Part shown: positions 49,601 through 60,239 of the stretch, one piece after another
Layout of the letters: each line of letters begins with the position of its first letter
Position numbering within the stretch: the first letter of the stretch is position 1
Origin: Acephala macrosclerotiorum
Lineage: Eukaryota; Ascomycota; Leotiomycetes; Helotiales; Mollisiaceae
DNA length: 64,000 nt
Direction: 5' to 3'
NCBI GenBank assembly: GCA_014904845.1
Contig: MU119267.1
Span: 3,672-67,671, forward strand
Position numbers and translations under genes: made by a program
Notes under the pieces: model-generated
Seen by the model: only the letters and a program-made list of their open reading frames with translations
Databases searched by the model: none
What the model was told of the DNA's origin: nothing

Positions 49601-51443
49601 CTCGTTATTTATCTCGAAATTATTTATATTTAACTCGAAATTATTTCTTTTTTTTAATTTATTAAAAAGCAATAAATCGATAATTTTAAATACGTATAAT
49701 TTTTAATTAATAAATAAATTATTCGAATCGAATATTATTACGAAAAATTAAAAATTGAATAAAAAAATTAATATAATAATATTATTTTTATACGAGTAAT
49801 ACGAAATCGAAAATAAAACTAAAATTAAACGAAAAAACAAATAACGTTATTTTATTATATAAATTTATTTTTATATTTAATTTTAAAATTTTTAATTTAT
49901 AATATCAAATTTTATAATTTGCGATAACGTTTACGATTTTTATATTATATAAATCTACTTTAAATTTCTACTAATTTTAATATTAATTTAATAGTATAAA
50001 TTCGATCAAATTATTATTTTTAAAATCGTTTTAAATTTATTTTTACAAATTGTAAATATTTAATCTTTTTATACTTTTTATACTATATAAATATATTTTA
50101 ATACTTTATTAATCTTTCTATTAATCAATCTTATTATATAGATTTAATAATTTCTATGTTTTTATTTTTAATATTTTTATAATCTCGTTTTCGTAAATCG
50201 TAAATTTCAAACGTTTATATACGATTATTATATTAAATAATTCGAGTAATACAAATAAAAATTTAAATACGAATAAAAAAACGTTAATATTATTAATAAT
50301 AATAGTAATAATAGTAATACTAGTAATAATACACTTTTTAATACTAGTAAAAAAAGAAAAAAGCAAAAAAGAAAATAATACGTTAAATATACTTTTTTTA
50401 ATTAATTATAAGTTTTTAATATCGATAAATTTTTTCGCAAAATAACGTTTATTAAAAAAAATTTACTATTAAATCAATTACTATTAATAAATCATTTAAA
50501 TATACGATTAAAAAAACGATTAATAAAAAAGTTTATAAGTATAATTTAATTAAAAAAGTAACTCGAAAAACAAATAAATTAAAAAGAAAATTTATATTTA
50601 AAAAAAAAAATATAAATCTAATAATAAGTAAATTAATAAAACAATTAATATATTACGAATTAATATATAATAATTTTAATTTTGAAAAAAATTCGAAAAT
50701 ATTAAAAATCTTTTAAATTTTTAATTAAATATATATTTTTCTAACGATTTGTACGAGAGATTTTACAAAATTTAAATTATCGTATTAAATTTCAAGTAAA
50801 TATATTTAGTACTTTATAAGAAACTATTAAAACAATATTAATTATAAAATTCGAAAATAAAATTTTATTTTATTTTATTAATATTTTTATTAATTAAATA
50901 ATAGTAAATTTATACGCAATTTACATTAAAAAAATTATTATTTAAATTAAAAATATATTATTAATTTAAAAACTTCAACGATTAATATATAAAAATATAA
51001 AAAGTGATTTTTAAAATTATTATATTAATTTAAAAAAAGTTTATTTGATTTGCTTTAAAATTATAGCGTTTATAATTTATTTAAAAACTTTATATAAAAT
51101 AAATTAATAAAAAATTCTTTTTACAATTTTTATATTTATAAACAATTTCTTATGTAAAGTTTTTTTTTATTAAATTAAATAAATTTTAAAAATAAATATT
51201 ATATTAATATAAAACTTTTATTTTGAATTTATTATTATAAAATATAAAAATAATAATTTTGTTTAATTTATACAAAATAATACTTTTTATACTTTTATAA
51301 AAGTCTTAGTACTTTATAAAGGCTCTACAAAACCCATGGGAAATCCGTGAGTAGAGAACTAATATATTTTCGTCTTGTGGGGAACTCGTGGGTAGGGGAG
51401 AAATTTTAAAACTCTACCCCATGGGTCTCCCACGAGCAGCCTA
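43643..51443. mobile_element. 7.8-kb RIP-decayed DNA transposon, hAT-like termini
   Basis: The left end begins TAGGCTGCTCG and the right end is its exact inverse, CGAGCAGCCTA. The similarity resumes 20 bases in with CATGGGGT at the same distance on both sides. The element is flanked by the 8-bp direct repeat GTAAAGAC (43,635-43,642 and 51,444-51,451). An 8-bp duplication and short TIRs starting TAGG.TG are features of the hAT superfamily. The ends (about 150 bp each) retain normal composition and CCCAC/CTCTAC-type motifs, while the interior is extremely AT-rich with no coding frames beyond a chance 70-codon one. A length of 7.8 kb is long for a hAT element, so it may contain nested insertions. 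Confidence 0.8.
43662..43700. repeat. subterminal palindrome of the hAT-like element
   Basis: CCATGGGGTG (43,662-43,671) and its inverse CACCCCATGG (43,691-43,700) could form a hairpin near the left end. CCCATGGG-type motifs also recur near the right end. Subterminal repeats of this sort are transposase-binding sites in hAT elements; that role here is inference. Confidence 0.7.
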
Positions 51444-51451
51444 GTAAAGAC
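51444..51451 (+). repeat. target-site duplication, right copy
   Basis: GTAAAGAC immediately after the right terminus. Identical to 43,635-43,642. Confidence 0.85.
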
Positions 51452-52534
51452 GTCAAACAGTAGAATCTTTTTGCGTTTGTCATGGCGAACTTTACCCCGC
51501 ATTGGTATTACATTATCAGAAATTTTCGATTAGAGATAGATTGAATATTGAAGTGTGAATTTGCTCATGCAATCGATTGATATCCACAGCTGTTGAGATA
51601 GATAGTCTTTGGCATAAATACAAGTTTCGAATCCGCTCGGGTAAACACCCGGCCCGGGGGTTAGCCGAATTGAATAACCGGATTTCCCCTTATTCAAACA
51701 ACGCAGGCGCGCCAATATTTATAAGAAAGAGGTCACGAAATGAAGCCTCAGATTGTCGCAAACATCTTCAGAATATTGAAAGATGTTCAGTGACAGGAAG
51801 AGAACAATGTTTAAATGGCAACCGATTTCCTGTATACCCGAAAATCATAACCGAGCGGATGTCTAACCCCACTTTGGCAGGAGGTGCTGTTCTGCTTTGC
51901 TCGTGAATGATGATTCTCTATGCCACAAACAAATGATGAGGATCATTCACCTCCTACGTATGGGCGCCAGAGCCTCTTTTTGTAATACTGACGCCAATCA
52001 ATTCTGACGGTTATTCAAATTCTTTGAGAGCAGACGGCCCGCGTTCAACGAGAGTTGCGTTGACCGCTCGATTGAGTTAGAGTATCCGGCCGCGAACTGA
52101 GAGTGGAAGTGGGCCTGATATCCTGTCGCATTGCGGATCTCATTTGTCAAACAACCGAGAAGCTGCATTTTCTTAGCCCGTCAAGTCAAAGGCGCGGGCG
52201 CGCCGAGTTGCAGTCGTTGATTTCCAATGTTTTTCTGCTGACTGACTCCTATGAAATCATTCTGGCCCTGCGTTTTGTACGAAGTCTATATTAACGACAG
52301 TCCTCATGATGTCTTGACGTTATAAGTCGCAGTGTTCCGTGCTTGTGTGTTCGAAACGACCCCTTCTCGACCCCGCAGTGAGCATCTCGAAAATTTCTTA
52401 TCTCAATCTGTGATTAATAACATTTGCTAAGTTCTATCTTACGGTTCTTCGACCTTCTCAAACAACAAGAGCTATTCAATCGGAATGAAGATAGCCTTAA
52501 TAACTGAAATTTCTCATTAGCCACAGCTGTGAAG
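51452..52534. other. intergenic region upstream of MFS gene
   Basis: About 1.1 kb of ordinary composition between the transposon and the MFS start. A 109-codon frame at 51,577-51,906 has no recognisable motif. Promoter of the transporter presumably lies at the right end. Confidence 0.5.
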
Positions 52535-54114
52535 ATGGTCATCGACGAGACCGAGCCTTTGCTAGCTCATATTGACGCCAACAAACATCAATCCCACACT
52601 ACGGATCAATCGCTGATCGACTTCAACCCGAATGGCGACTCGGAAAACCCTATGGAATGGTCAAAAGCCTACAAGCTCGGCATTGTTTCATTACTGAGCT
52701 TGATGGCCTTCACAGTGTGAGTTGAACTAGATTCACCCCACTTTCAACCATAGGTCGCTAATATCCTTCAGGTCATTCACATGTATTGGTGTTGTGCCAG
52801 TGGCTGACCGGATCGTGCGAGATCTGTCTGGCAAGGAGGATAAAACTTCCAGCATCATGCTCGTCACTGTCTGGGAACTTGGAGAAGCAGCCGGACCGCT
52901 CCTCATGGCCCCACTTTCGGAGATATATGGACGATATCCCGTCTTCAACGCCGCCAACATTATTTTCATCTTTGGAGTTACGCTCGCAGCCCTGAGTCAG
53001 ACGACGGGTCTTTTCATCTTTGCTCGATTCTTGACTGGATTTGCCACTGCTTCGAATGTCCTCGGTCCTGCGATTATTGGCGATATCTTCCCATCCGAAA
53101 AGCGAGGTTCAGGCATGTCCCTCATCATGCTTGCTCCGCTCATAGGAGGTACTGTTGGACCAGCGATTGGTGGTGCAATCGCGGAGACACTGGGATGGCG
53201 GAAAATTCTTTGGATGAGTGCGACTCTGGCCATCATTTGCGAGATATTCTTCTTCACACTCCTGAGCGAGACCTACAAAGTCTCCATTCTGCAGCGCAGA
53301 GCCGCCCGCCTACGGAAAGAGACTAACGACGAAACCATCAAGTGTGCTTGGGAAACAGATAATGGAGGCTCGGCGTTGTGGTGGTCAGCGTTGCGGACAT
53401 CAATCTCTCGACCAGTGGTTGTGATGTTGAACTCTTTCGTGCTGCAGATCATGTCGTTCTACGGAGGGATTGCATTCGCGCTCTACTATATCATGGCAAC
53501 AACTTTACCGGGCATGTTGACGGACATCTATGGCTTTTCTCCAGCTCTGACGGGGTCTGCATTCATGAGTTTCAGTAAGTATGGATAATCTTATGCGGTG
53601 TGCTCTGCTGACATTTGCAGGTGTTGGGGCAGTCTGCGGGATAATCTCCTGCAATCTCTTCCTCGATCGCATCTACATCATGCTAGGAAAGTCCAACGGA
53701 GGGACTCAACCCGAATACCGACTGCCATTTATGATTGGCGCAGCGGTTGTCCTGCCTGTCGTCGTAGCCCTCTACGGCTGGGTTCCATACGCTCAGTGGC
53801 CGGTCTACCTGCTTTTACTGGCCGTGGGTCTGGTCGGATTCATCTTGATCATGATCTCGATACCGCTGTCTTCTTATGTTGTGGATGCCTTTGGACTCTA
53901 CTCTGCATCTGCCATGACGATGATCCTTCTCGTCCGTTGTTTGGCGGGAACCTTGTTGCCGCTGGCTATTCCTCCTTTGACTGACGCGGTTGGTCTCGGT
54001 TATGGGTTTCTGCTTTTGGCAGGGGTTTGTCTAATGACGATGCCTTTGCCCATTATTATTATGCGATATGGATCAAGTTGGCGCCAGAAGTCGGTGTATA
54101 CGCGAAATGATTAG
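52535..54114 (+). CDS. MFS transporter, DHA1-like drug:H+ antiporter
   Basis: Predicted join 52535-52716, 52772-53574, 53621-54114 (introns of 55 and 46 nt); 492 residues. The start MVIDETEPLL carries an acidic dileucine-like cytosolic tail, and NPMEWSKAYK before TM1 is typical of fungal DHA1 pumps. About 12 hydrophobic segments are visible in two groups of six. Motif A-like PLSEIYGRYP (108-117) lies between TM2 and TM3, and the antiporter motif C region GGTVGPAIGGAIAE (about 186-199) lies in TM5. The central loop (about residues 225-265) is charged. The family exports drugs, polyamines or toxins across the plasma membrane using the proton gradient; the substrate cannot be told from sequence. 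It is convergent with an esterase, a possible detoxification pair. The reading frame is intact despite RIP blocks on both sides of the island. Confidence 0.93.
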
Positions 54115-54424
54115 ACGTTCGTGTTGGTCGCGCATCTTTTGTTTTGTTAGAGCTAGGCGTCAATGTCTAATCTGGGGTTAGAACTTGCTAGAAATGTTTT
54201 TAGAAGGGTGCTGTGTTTCGAGCAAGGCACTGTTGGTATTCGGCTGTGTTCAATCGGCCAGCCCTATGGGTTGGGAAAATTACAAATTTTAGAACGCGGC
54301 TAGAAAAGCTGTCGAGAAGTAGATGTGTCTGATGAAATTCCTTCGAATCTATAGTTTGACTATTGTCTACTCCTATCTCACTAAATTCTTGTCTTGGAAT
54401 TCTAGTGAGGCAACCAATCCTCTT
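54115..54424. other. convergent intergenic spacer
   Basis: About 310 bases containing the 3' flanks of the MFS and esterase genes. Nothing else seen. Confidence 0.6.
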
Positions 54425-55411
54425 CTATGCGCTATTAATCCTAAAAATTCTCTTCACCCACGCAATCTTGGCATTCCTCGCAGCCTTCGAAACCGCTGCA
54501 TTCGGAAAGAACATATCAAAACCATGAAAACCACCAGCCCATACATAAAGCTCCGCTTGAACACCACTTGCCCAAAGCTTTGAAGCATACACCACCGCCT
54601 CATCCCGCATCACTTCCGCTGATCCAACATCAAGAAGAGTCGGAGGCAACCCTGAGAGATCCTCTGCCCTCGACGCAGGAACAATACCTGTCTTCCATTC
54701 CTCTCCATTCGCCCCAAGCGAAGACTTCCAAACATCTTCAAGCACACCACGAGGAATGAAGTCCGATCCCTCCAAAAACTGATGACTTGACACCGTAGTC
54801 AAGCGATCGTCTAAAGCAGGACAGATCAAACACTGCCCGCATACCTCCGGCTCTTGACGATCACGACACAACAATACTGTAGAAGCAACAAGTCCACCTC
54901 CAGCTGATGTCCCGCTGATCAGGATACGCTTCGGATCGATACCCAGCTCTTGCGTATGCTCACTCGTCCACTTCAGTCCCGAGTAGCAGTCTTCAACACC
55001 TACAGAGAAGGGGGATTCTGGTGCGAGTCGATACTCCACGCTGACGCAAACAGCATCGCATTCGAGAAGGACCTCGGTTGGGAACCCAAGGGTGTGGAGA
55101 CGATCTCCCCAGTGGAATCCTCCACCGTGGATCCAGTAGATGCAAGGTTTTGGTTTTGTGGACTCGGAGATTGGTTGGAGGATTGAGAGGATGATTTCAT
55201 GGTTGCTGTTGTCGTGGCTGGGGATTTCAATTTCTCGGTGAGAGATTCCTCGGGCTTTGAGGTCCTCGAGGTAGCTGGGAGGGGTTGCGTTTGCGGTGCG
55301 AAGCACTTTGATGATCTCGGGGGTTACTTCGGAGACCATTGGGAAGGAGAGTTTTGAGAGGGATGTTCTCAACTCTGCATCCATGGGCGGCTTTTGGATT
55401 GGTGATGCCAT
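54425..55411 (-). CDS. HSL-type alpha/beta hydrolase (esterase/lipase)
   Basis: Single exon of 328 residues from MASPIQKPPM. An upstream in-frame ATG at 55,546 would add 45 residues of non-conserved sequence and is less likely. It belongs to the hormone-sensitive-lipase family of serine hydrolases: oxyanion-hole HGGGFHWGD (95-103), nucleophile elbow GTSAGG (167-172, Ser169), candidate Asp270 in EVMRDEA and catalytic His296 in GGFHGFD. EYRLAPESPF, characteristic of the family, lies between the oxyanion loop and the elbow. There is no signal peptide, so it is probably cytosolic. It should hydrolyse small carboxyl esters; natural substrate unknown. It faces the MFS pump, suggesting a joint role in handling a xenobiotic or metabolite. 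Confidence 0.93.
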   Translation of the reverse strand: MASPIQKPPMDAELRTSLSKLSFPMVSEVTPEIIKVLRTANATPPSYLEDLKARGISHREIEIPSHDNSNHEIILSILQPISESTKPKPCIYWIHGGGFHWGDRLHTLGFPTEVLLECDAVCVSVEYRLAPESPFSVGVEDCYSGLKWTSEHTQELGIDPKRILISGTSAGGGLVASTVLLCRDRQEPEVCGQCLICPALDDRLTTVSSHQFLEGSDFIPRGVLEDVWKSSLGANGEEWKTGIVPASRAEDLSGLPPTLLDVGSAEVMRDEAVVYASKLWASGVQAELYVWAGGFHGFDMFFPNAAVSKAARNAKIAWVKRIFRINSA

Positions 55412-55641
55412 GATGAGAACGGTCGAATTTTTTAGGTGGAAAGAGAAAGTGTTGCGATGAGTGATGGATGAGGGGAGGATTGACATGCGGTACCATGGGG
55501 AAATTTTTATACTTACGCTGAGAGATACATAATCAATCTTTGCCATTTGGATCCGTTCTCGACATTGTGCGTTTGCTATGAGATATTACCCCTTTCTCGC
55601 GGGATTCATGTTCCGTTTTGCGTTTGTAGGTCGTATGAGGT

Positions 55642-57806
55642 AGTACCGGGGCCTACCAAGGGGTGCAGTATTTCGTGACACATCAAAATTAAACGAAAAA
55701 CCTTATAAATACACTATATACTCTTTAAATTACCACAAATTACTTTTAAAAGGTTTTCTACTAAACTTTGCGATTTATTTACATTTCTTTAGCATTTTAA
55801 CTATTTTAGTTCGTACTATTTTTATTATAATTTTACTTTATTCGTCTTATAAAACTTTTTTAAATTGATTTAATATATTTTACTATTTTTTGCGTATTCG
55901 CTCTTTTAAAATATATTAACACTTTTTAATCGAGTTTAAATTTGAAAATTATAAAAAATAAATATAAAAACGTATTTTAATTTCGTTTCGAATAATTTAA
56001 ACGAGTAATATAATTTTTTTAGTAAAAAGTTTATATTTGTAGTTTTAATCGTTATTTTTTTATAAAATTTAAAGTAAATCGTAGCGCTTAAAAGCGGAAT
56101 TAATAGTTGTTATATAAACAAATAATAAATACTTTATATAATATTTTTAGATTATAAAATTGCTTTTAATTTTAATTTCTACGAAGTGTAATATATCGGT
56201 ATTTTATTATTTTAAACGATTATTAAATTCTTTTTTAAACTCGAATTTTTTTTTTTAGACTTTTTAAGTTTCTTAAGTCGCTTCGTATAATTTTTCTTAT
56301 TGTAATAAAATTTTAATTTTTCGTATTTAATATATTAATTGATCTATTTTACAATATACAATTAATAATTTTTTTTTTTTTATTTTTTTTTAAATATTAT
56401 TCGAATTTATATACGTTTTTTTTTTTTTTTTAAAATTTTTTTAATTTTTATTAATAATAGATTAATATATATTTCGTTTATAAAAAAATATAAATATTAA
56501 TAATTTTTTATAAATTTCTTTTTATATTCGTTATTAAAAATCTTTTTTTTAATTTTATTTGTAAACGAAATTTTCTTTTTAACGTATATTATTTTATAGC
56601 GTTAAACGTTCTTCGTATACTTTTTAAATTATATTTATAAAAAATTTTTTTTAATAAAAATATTATATTTTTCGATTTAATATTCGAATAATTAATCGCG
56701 TAATAAATTTCGTTTATTAACTAAAAATCGATACGTCGTTTTCGTAATTCGAAACTTTCATTTAAATATTTTTAACTTTTTACGATTTCGACAATACGCG
56801 TTTAATTTAATATTACGTTATTCTCGTAATTATTTATAGTTTATTTCGTAAAATATTTTAATTTATTCGCAAATACAAATAAACGATTTTTAAAAAAATT
56901 TAATTTTTTTTTAAAATAATATATTTTTTAATTTTAATTTCACGATTGAAAATATTCGAACGAAGTTATAAACGTAATTATAATACTATAATTAATAATT
57001 TAAAAAATTGTTTACGTATATTAATAAAATTATTAATAATATACACAAACTATTTTTAGTATATTACGAAATACTATACTCTTTAGTAGTTCGTATTTAC
57101 ATTATATTTACTACGAATTTTCAAAAATTATTATATTAATATTTATTATTAAAATTTTTAAAAAATATTAATTAATTAATAATATAATAATATTTATCGA
57201 TCGTATACTTTTTTTAATTATACAAATACATTAAATCAATTATTATTATTAAATTTTTTTTTATTATATTATAATACTAATAATTACGTAATTACGTATA
57301 ATATATATAGTTTTAAATTTAGTTTTTTTAAGTTTTTCGATTTAAAATTACTTTAATAAAATTTCTTTAATCAATATTTAAATTCTAGTTTCGTAACGTA
57401 TAAAATAAATTTATTAAATTATATAATTTAAATACGATTAAATTTTAGTTTTAATTTTAATTAAAACTTTTAATTATTTGTTTAATTTATTTTTTATTAT
57501 TAATATCGAATTTAAATATTTTATAAAAAAATTTAAAATTTAAAATTTTAATCACGTGGCGAAAAAGATCGACAAAATTATCAATATAAAATTTAAATCT
57601 ATTTTTTTGAAAATAAAAATTTAAAAATAAATTTAATAAATTTAGTTAATTCATTTATATATTTAATATTCAAATATATTATATTTCAAATTTGAGAGCA
57701 ATCGAATATAATATTGAAAATATTTAATTTTTTTGAAATTAAGTTTAAAGTCGATAAGTTTTTGAAAGTTCGTAGTGAGTGTAATGTAGGTACGGGCCCC
57801 GGTACT
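55642..57806. mobile_element. 2.2-kb RIP-decayed transposon remnant with short TIR
   Basis: AGTACCGGGGCC at 55,642-55,653 is exactly inverted at 57,795-57,806, and the sequence between becomes extremely AT-rich within 40 bases of the left end. Length is in the range of Tc1/mariner or pogo-like DNA transposons. If the TIR is read from GTACC, the flanks are TA on the left and TG on the right, so a TA duplication is possible but not shown. No open transposase frame remains. Class assignment is uncertain; that this is a discrete insertion is better supported. Confidence 0.65.
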
Positions 57807-57935
57807 GATATCACGTGGTATTTTGCCTAGAATTTGCCGATCTCATATCTTGTGCAAAAGGTGTCCTATCGGCGGACATGAGAACTAGATTCATCACTAA
57901 GCTATCCAATTAGAACAAACCCTATGACAACTTGC

Positions 57936-60041
57936 CTAGACAAGGCTGATTGTGTAGTGATGATAGCCTTTTTCGTTTTCTCCATCATACCTTTCGAAGC
58001 AATTGTTATCCAGCTTTCGTCGCAGAAATGGAGCAAAATTGTTAAGATATGATACCCCACCTTCTATACCGTAACCGAATTGGATATAACCTCTCCGAGT
58101 GTATTCTCCAGCTACCCTTCCTGTCGGTTCTATCCAGAGGGTGCAGAATTCATTCATAAAGGTAGTGCCAGGGTCGTAGGAAACGAAAGCCTGACGAATG
58201 GGGAGAACATAAACGACTGAGCCGTTAGATCTAGCGCCAAAGTCATCTCGAGCATGGCTTATGCTCTCGATTGCTGATGCGGATTTAGAATTAGTACTTA
58301 ATTGAGAGTTCAGGAGTGTTTTGACGCGGCCAATAAACCCAGAGAGCTGAATAACTCCGTGGGTGGCCTGCCCGAAATCGTCATCGCTCGTTAGGGAAGT
58401 TTCAGCTTTATGAATGTCGATTAATGAGTCGGCACCCAAGTCGAACACGCAGTACGTATCGATTGGTAAGTCGACTGATACCCAAGACCAAGATGGCGAA
58501 CGGCGTGCCTGTGATTGAGTGGTGCTTGCCACTGTCTGAGAGGGATGAATACGCCAAAGCAACTGCGAGGGGAGAATCGGCCGCCACAGACCAGCAAGAT
58601 AGTCTTTGCCATCACCAAATCGTCTTGCCAAGCCAGATATAGCCATGAGCTTATCCTTCTCTGGCATTGATAGCTCGCATGACGAGTAATCCCGGACAAT
58701 GGACCTCCATAACTCGCAGTGTTTCAATCCAGAGTCAAAAGCTTCGAGTTTGGTACCAATGATGCTTCCAAGTTGATCTACCACTTTCCCGTTGCTAGGA
58801 AAGCCCGCTGGGAATCCTTCGCATGCTTTCAGCTCCAAACATCGCCAAAAGACTTGGGTTCGCGCAAAGTGAATAGACCTTACGGACAAGAACTGCTCTT
58901 GCTGAACCCAGCCCCTCTTCATTAATCGACTGTTCCTAATATTTGTATACCATATTCCCGCGTCGAACAATACGTAATTGTGATCGGACTGAGCTCCAAG
59001 CAGCGGTGCAACATCCGCAATATTGCGAGCTGAGTAACAACCCCCACGCGCGTCCACGGACTTCGTTGCTGCAATATTGCACACGCTTGTTCATATATAT
59101 CGGCCATTTTCATCGACTCTTTTTGCCAGTCTTGTACTGAATCTTGAATAATGCACAGACTGTCAATCCAGAGGTATCTTACTCCAAGTCTCTTCGATAT
59201 ATCAACTGCATCCTCGAAGGTCTTTGGCAGCATGGCCAGGTCTATCCCTTTGCAAAATTGGCCAAATGATGCATTTGTAAGCCTCAGTGGCATGTAACCG
59301 CCCCAACAATGCGAAAGGGTAATGTATCTCGGCCGTTGGCCTAAACACTCCCCCTTGACGAGTTTAAGATATGAATCCTGCTGTGTCCCTAAATCAAGAA
59401 GTCGCGTGGCTGTGAGAGTAGGCGTTCTTTTCATGGCCCTTCGACAGCTGGTATGCGTCTCAGTACAGGTTTTAATCCATGATTTGATAGTGGAGAATGT
59501 GTGGGGGCTGGCGGAACTAAGCTGGTAGTCGGTGCTGCTACTCATGTCCGGAAAGTCAATATCTTTTCCATTGTTAGCCTTCTGGGTTTCTAGGGTGATA
59601 TCCCGATGGATGAATACCGTTAAACTCCATCATTGCAAAAGATGAACTGGCCCATCCAGAGTGAGTTGCGTAGAGACACCGAAAGCACAAGCGAGTTTCG
59701 TGGATGGCCTGATAGTTGTTTTGGGCGGGTTCGAAGCATTCCTTGATTAGCAATTCCCTCTCAACCGGCTCGATGGCTTGCCATCGAATATGGCAGAAAT
59801 GACAACCAGCCATACTAGAATCTCGAAGTTCGGTCATAGTTTGGGAAAAATCAGAAGTTCTATGCCCATTTAAGGACAGGAGAAACTCATGACATGTAGC
59901 ACATAGCTTTGAAACATCCCAGGGAGGCTTTGAGAAGAAAGATTTTCTCGCCCGACGTAACATTATAAATGATAAAATTAGCTTTGAAACATCCCAAGGA
60001 GACCTTGAGAGTGCGGATTTTCTTGCCCGACGTAATCTCAT
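57936..60041 (-). pseudogene. HET-domain (heterokaryon incompatibility) gene with one frameshift
   Basis: Exon 1 is 60041-59618 and exon 2 59562-57936, separated by a 55-nt intron with branch CTAAC (59,563-59,617). Residues 1-141 carry LCATCHEF and CHFCHIRW, the Cys-rich N-terminus common in HET proteins. The HET domain follows: YITLSHCWGG (221-230), RYLWIDSLCIIQD (270-282) and MADIYEQAC (to about 302). There the frame breaks at about 59,080: NIAATKSVDARGGCYSARN continues one base out of frame, as if one base were missing after TGTGC. Downstream the second HET block KRGWVQQEQFLS and the SWSWVSVD motif are intact to the stop, giving about 683 residues if the frame were continuous. No plausible intron explains the shift. 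HET proteins trigger incompatibility cell death; here the allele is probably null, or the base was lost in sequencing. Confidence 0.85.
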
Positions 60042-60053
60042 AAATGATAAGAT
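59904..60053 (-). repeat. 75-bp in-frame tandem duplication at HET gene 5' end
   Basis: Units 59,904-59,978 and 59,979-60,053 align over all 75 bases without indels, each encoding 25 residues ending RSPWDVSKL or KPPWDVSKL. The duplicated unit includes an ATG, so either copy could supply the start. The copies have diverged by substitutions, so the duplication is not very recent. Confidence 0.9.
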
Positions 60054-60239
60054 GAAAGCTGAGAAAACGCAATGGTTTAGTGTTTGAGCTCTCAATTCAG
60101 GCAAGAATAAAGCCGACTTTCGTTGTATTGTATTCTTTATAGTCCGCGGCGGCCGTTAGGCCATTAGACTGTTCTAGCTGCTACACTGACTAACTAAGAG
60201 ATATATGACGGTTCTCTCCGCTTTAGTGGTGGTGCTTTC

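Noticed and set aside
50154..50366. 70-codon frame inside the AT-rich transposon
   Set aside because: Composition-driven Ile/Phe/Lys/Asn string with no motif, as expected by chance in AT-rich DNA.
51577..51906. 109-codon open frame upstream of the MFS gene
   Set aside because: No recognisable motif or splice partner, and it lies in sequence next to a transposon; not enough to call a gene.
55412..55546. Upstream in-frame ATG extending the esterase by 45 residues
   Set aside because: The extension has no family similarity; the MASPIQ start fits the usual length of HSL-type fungal esterases.
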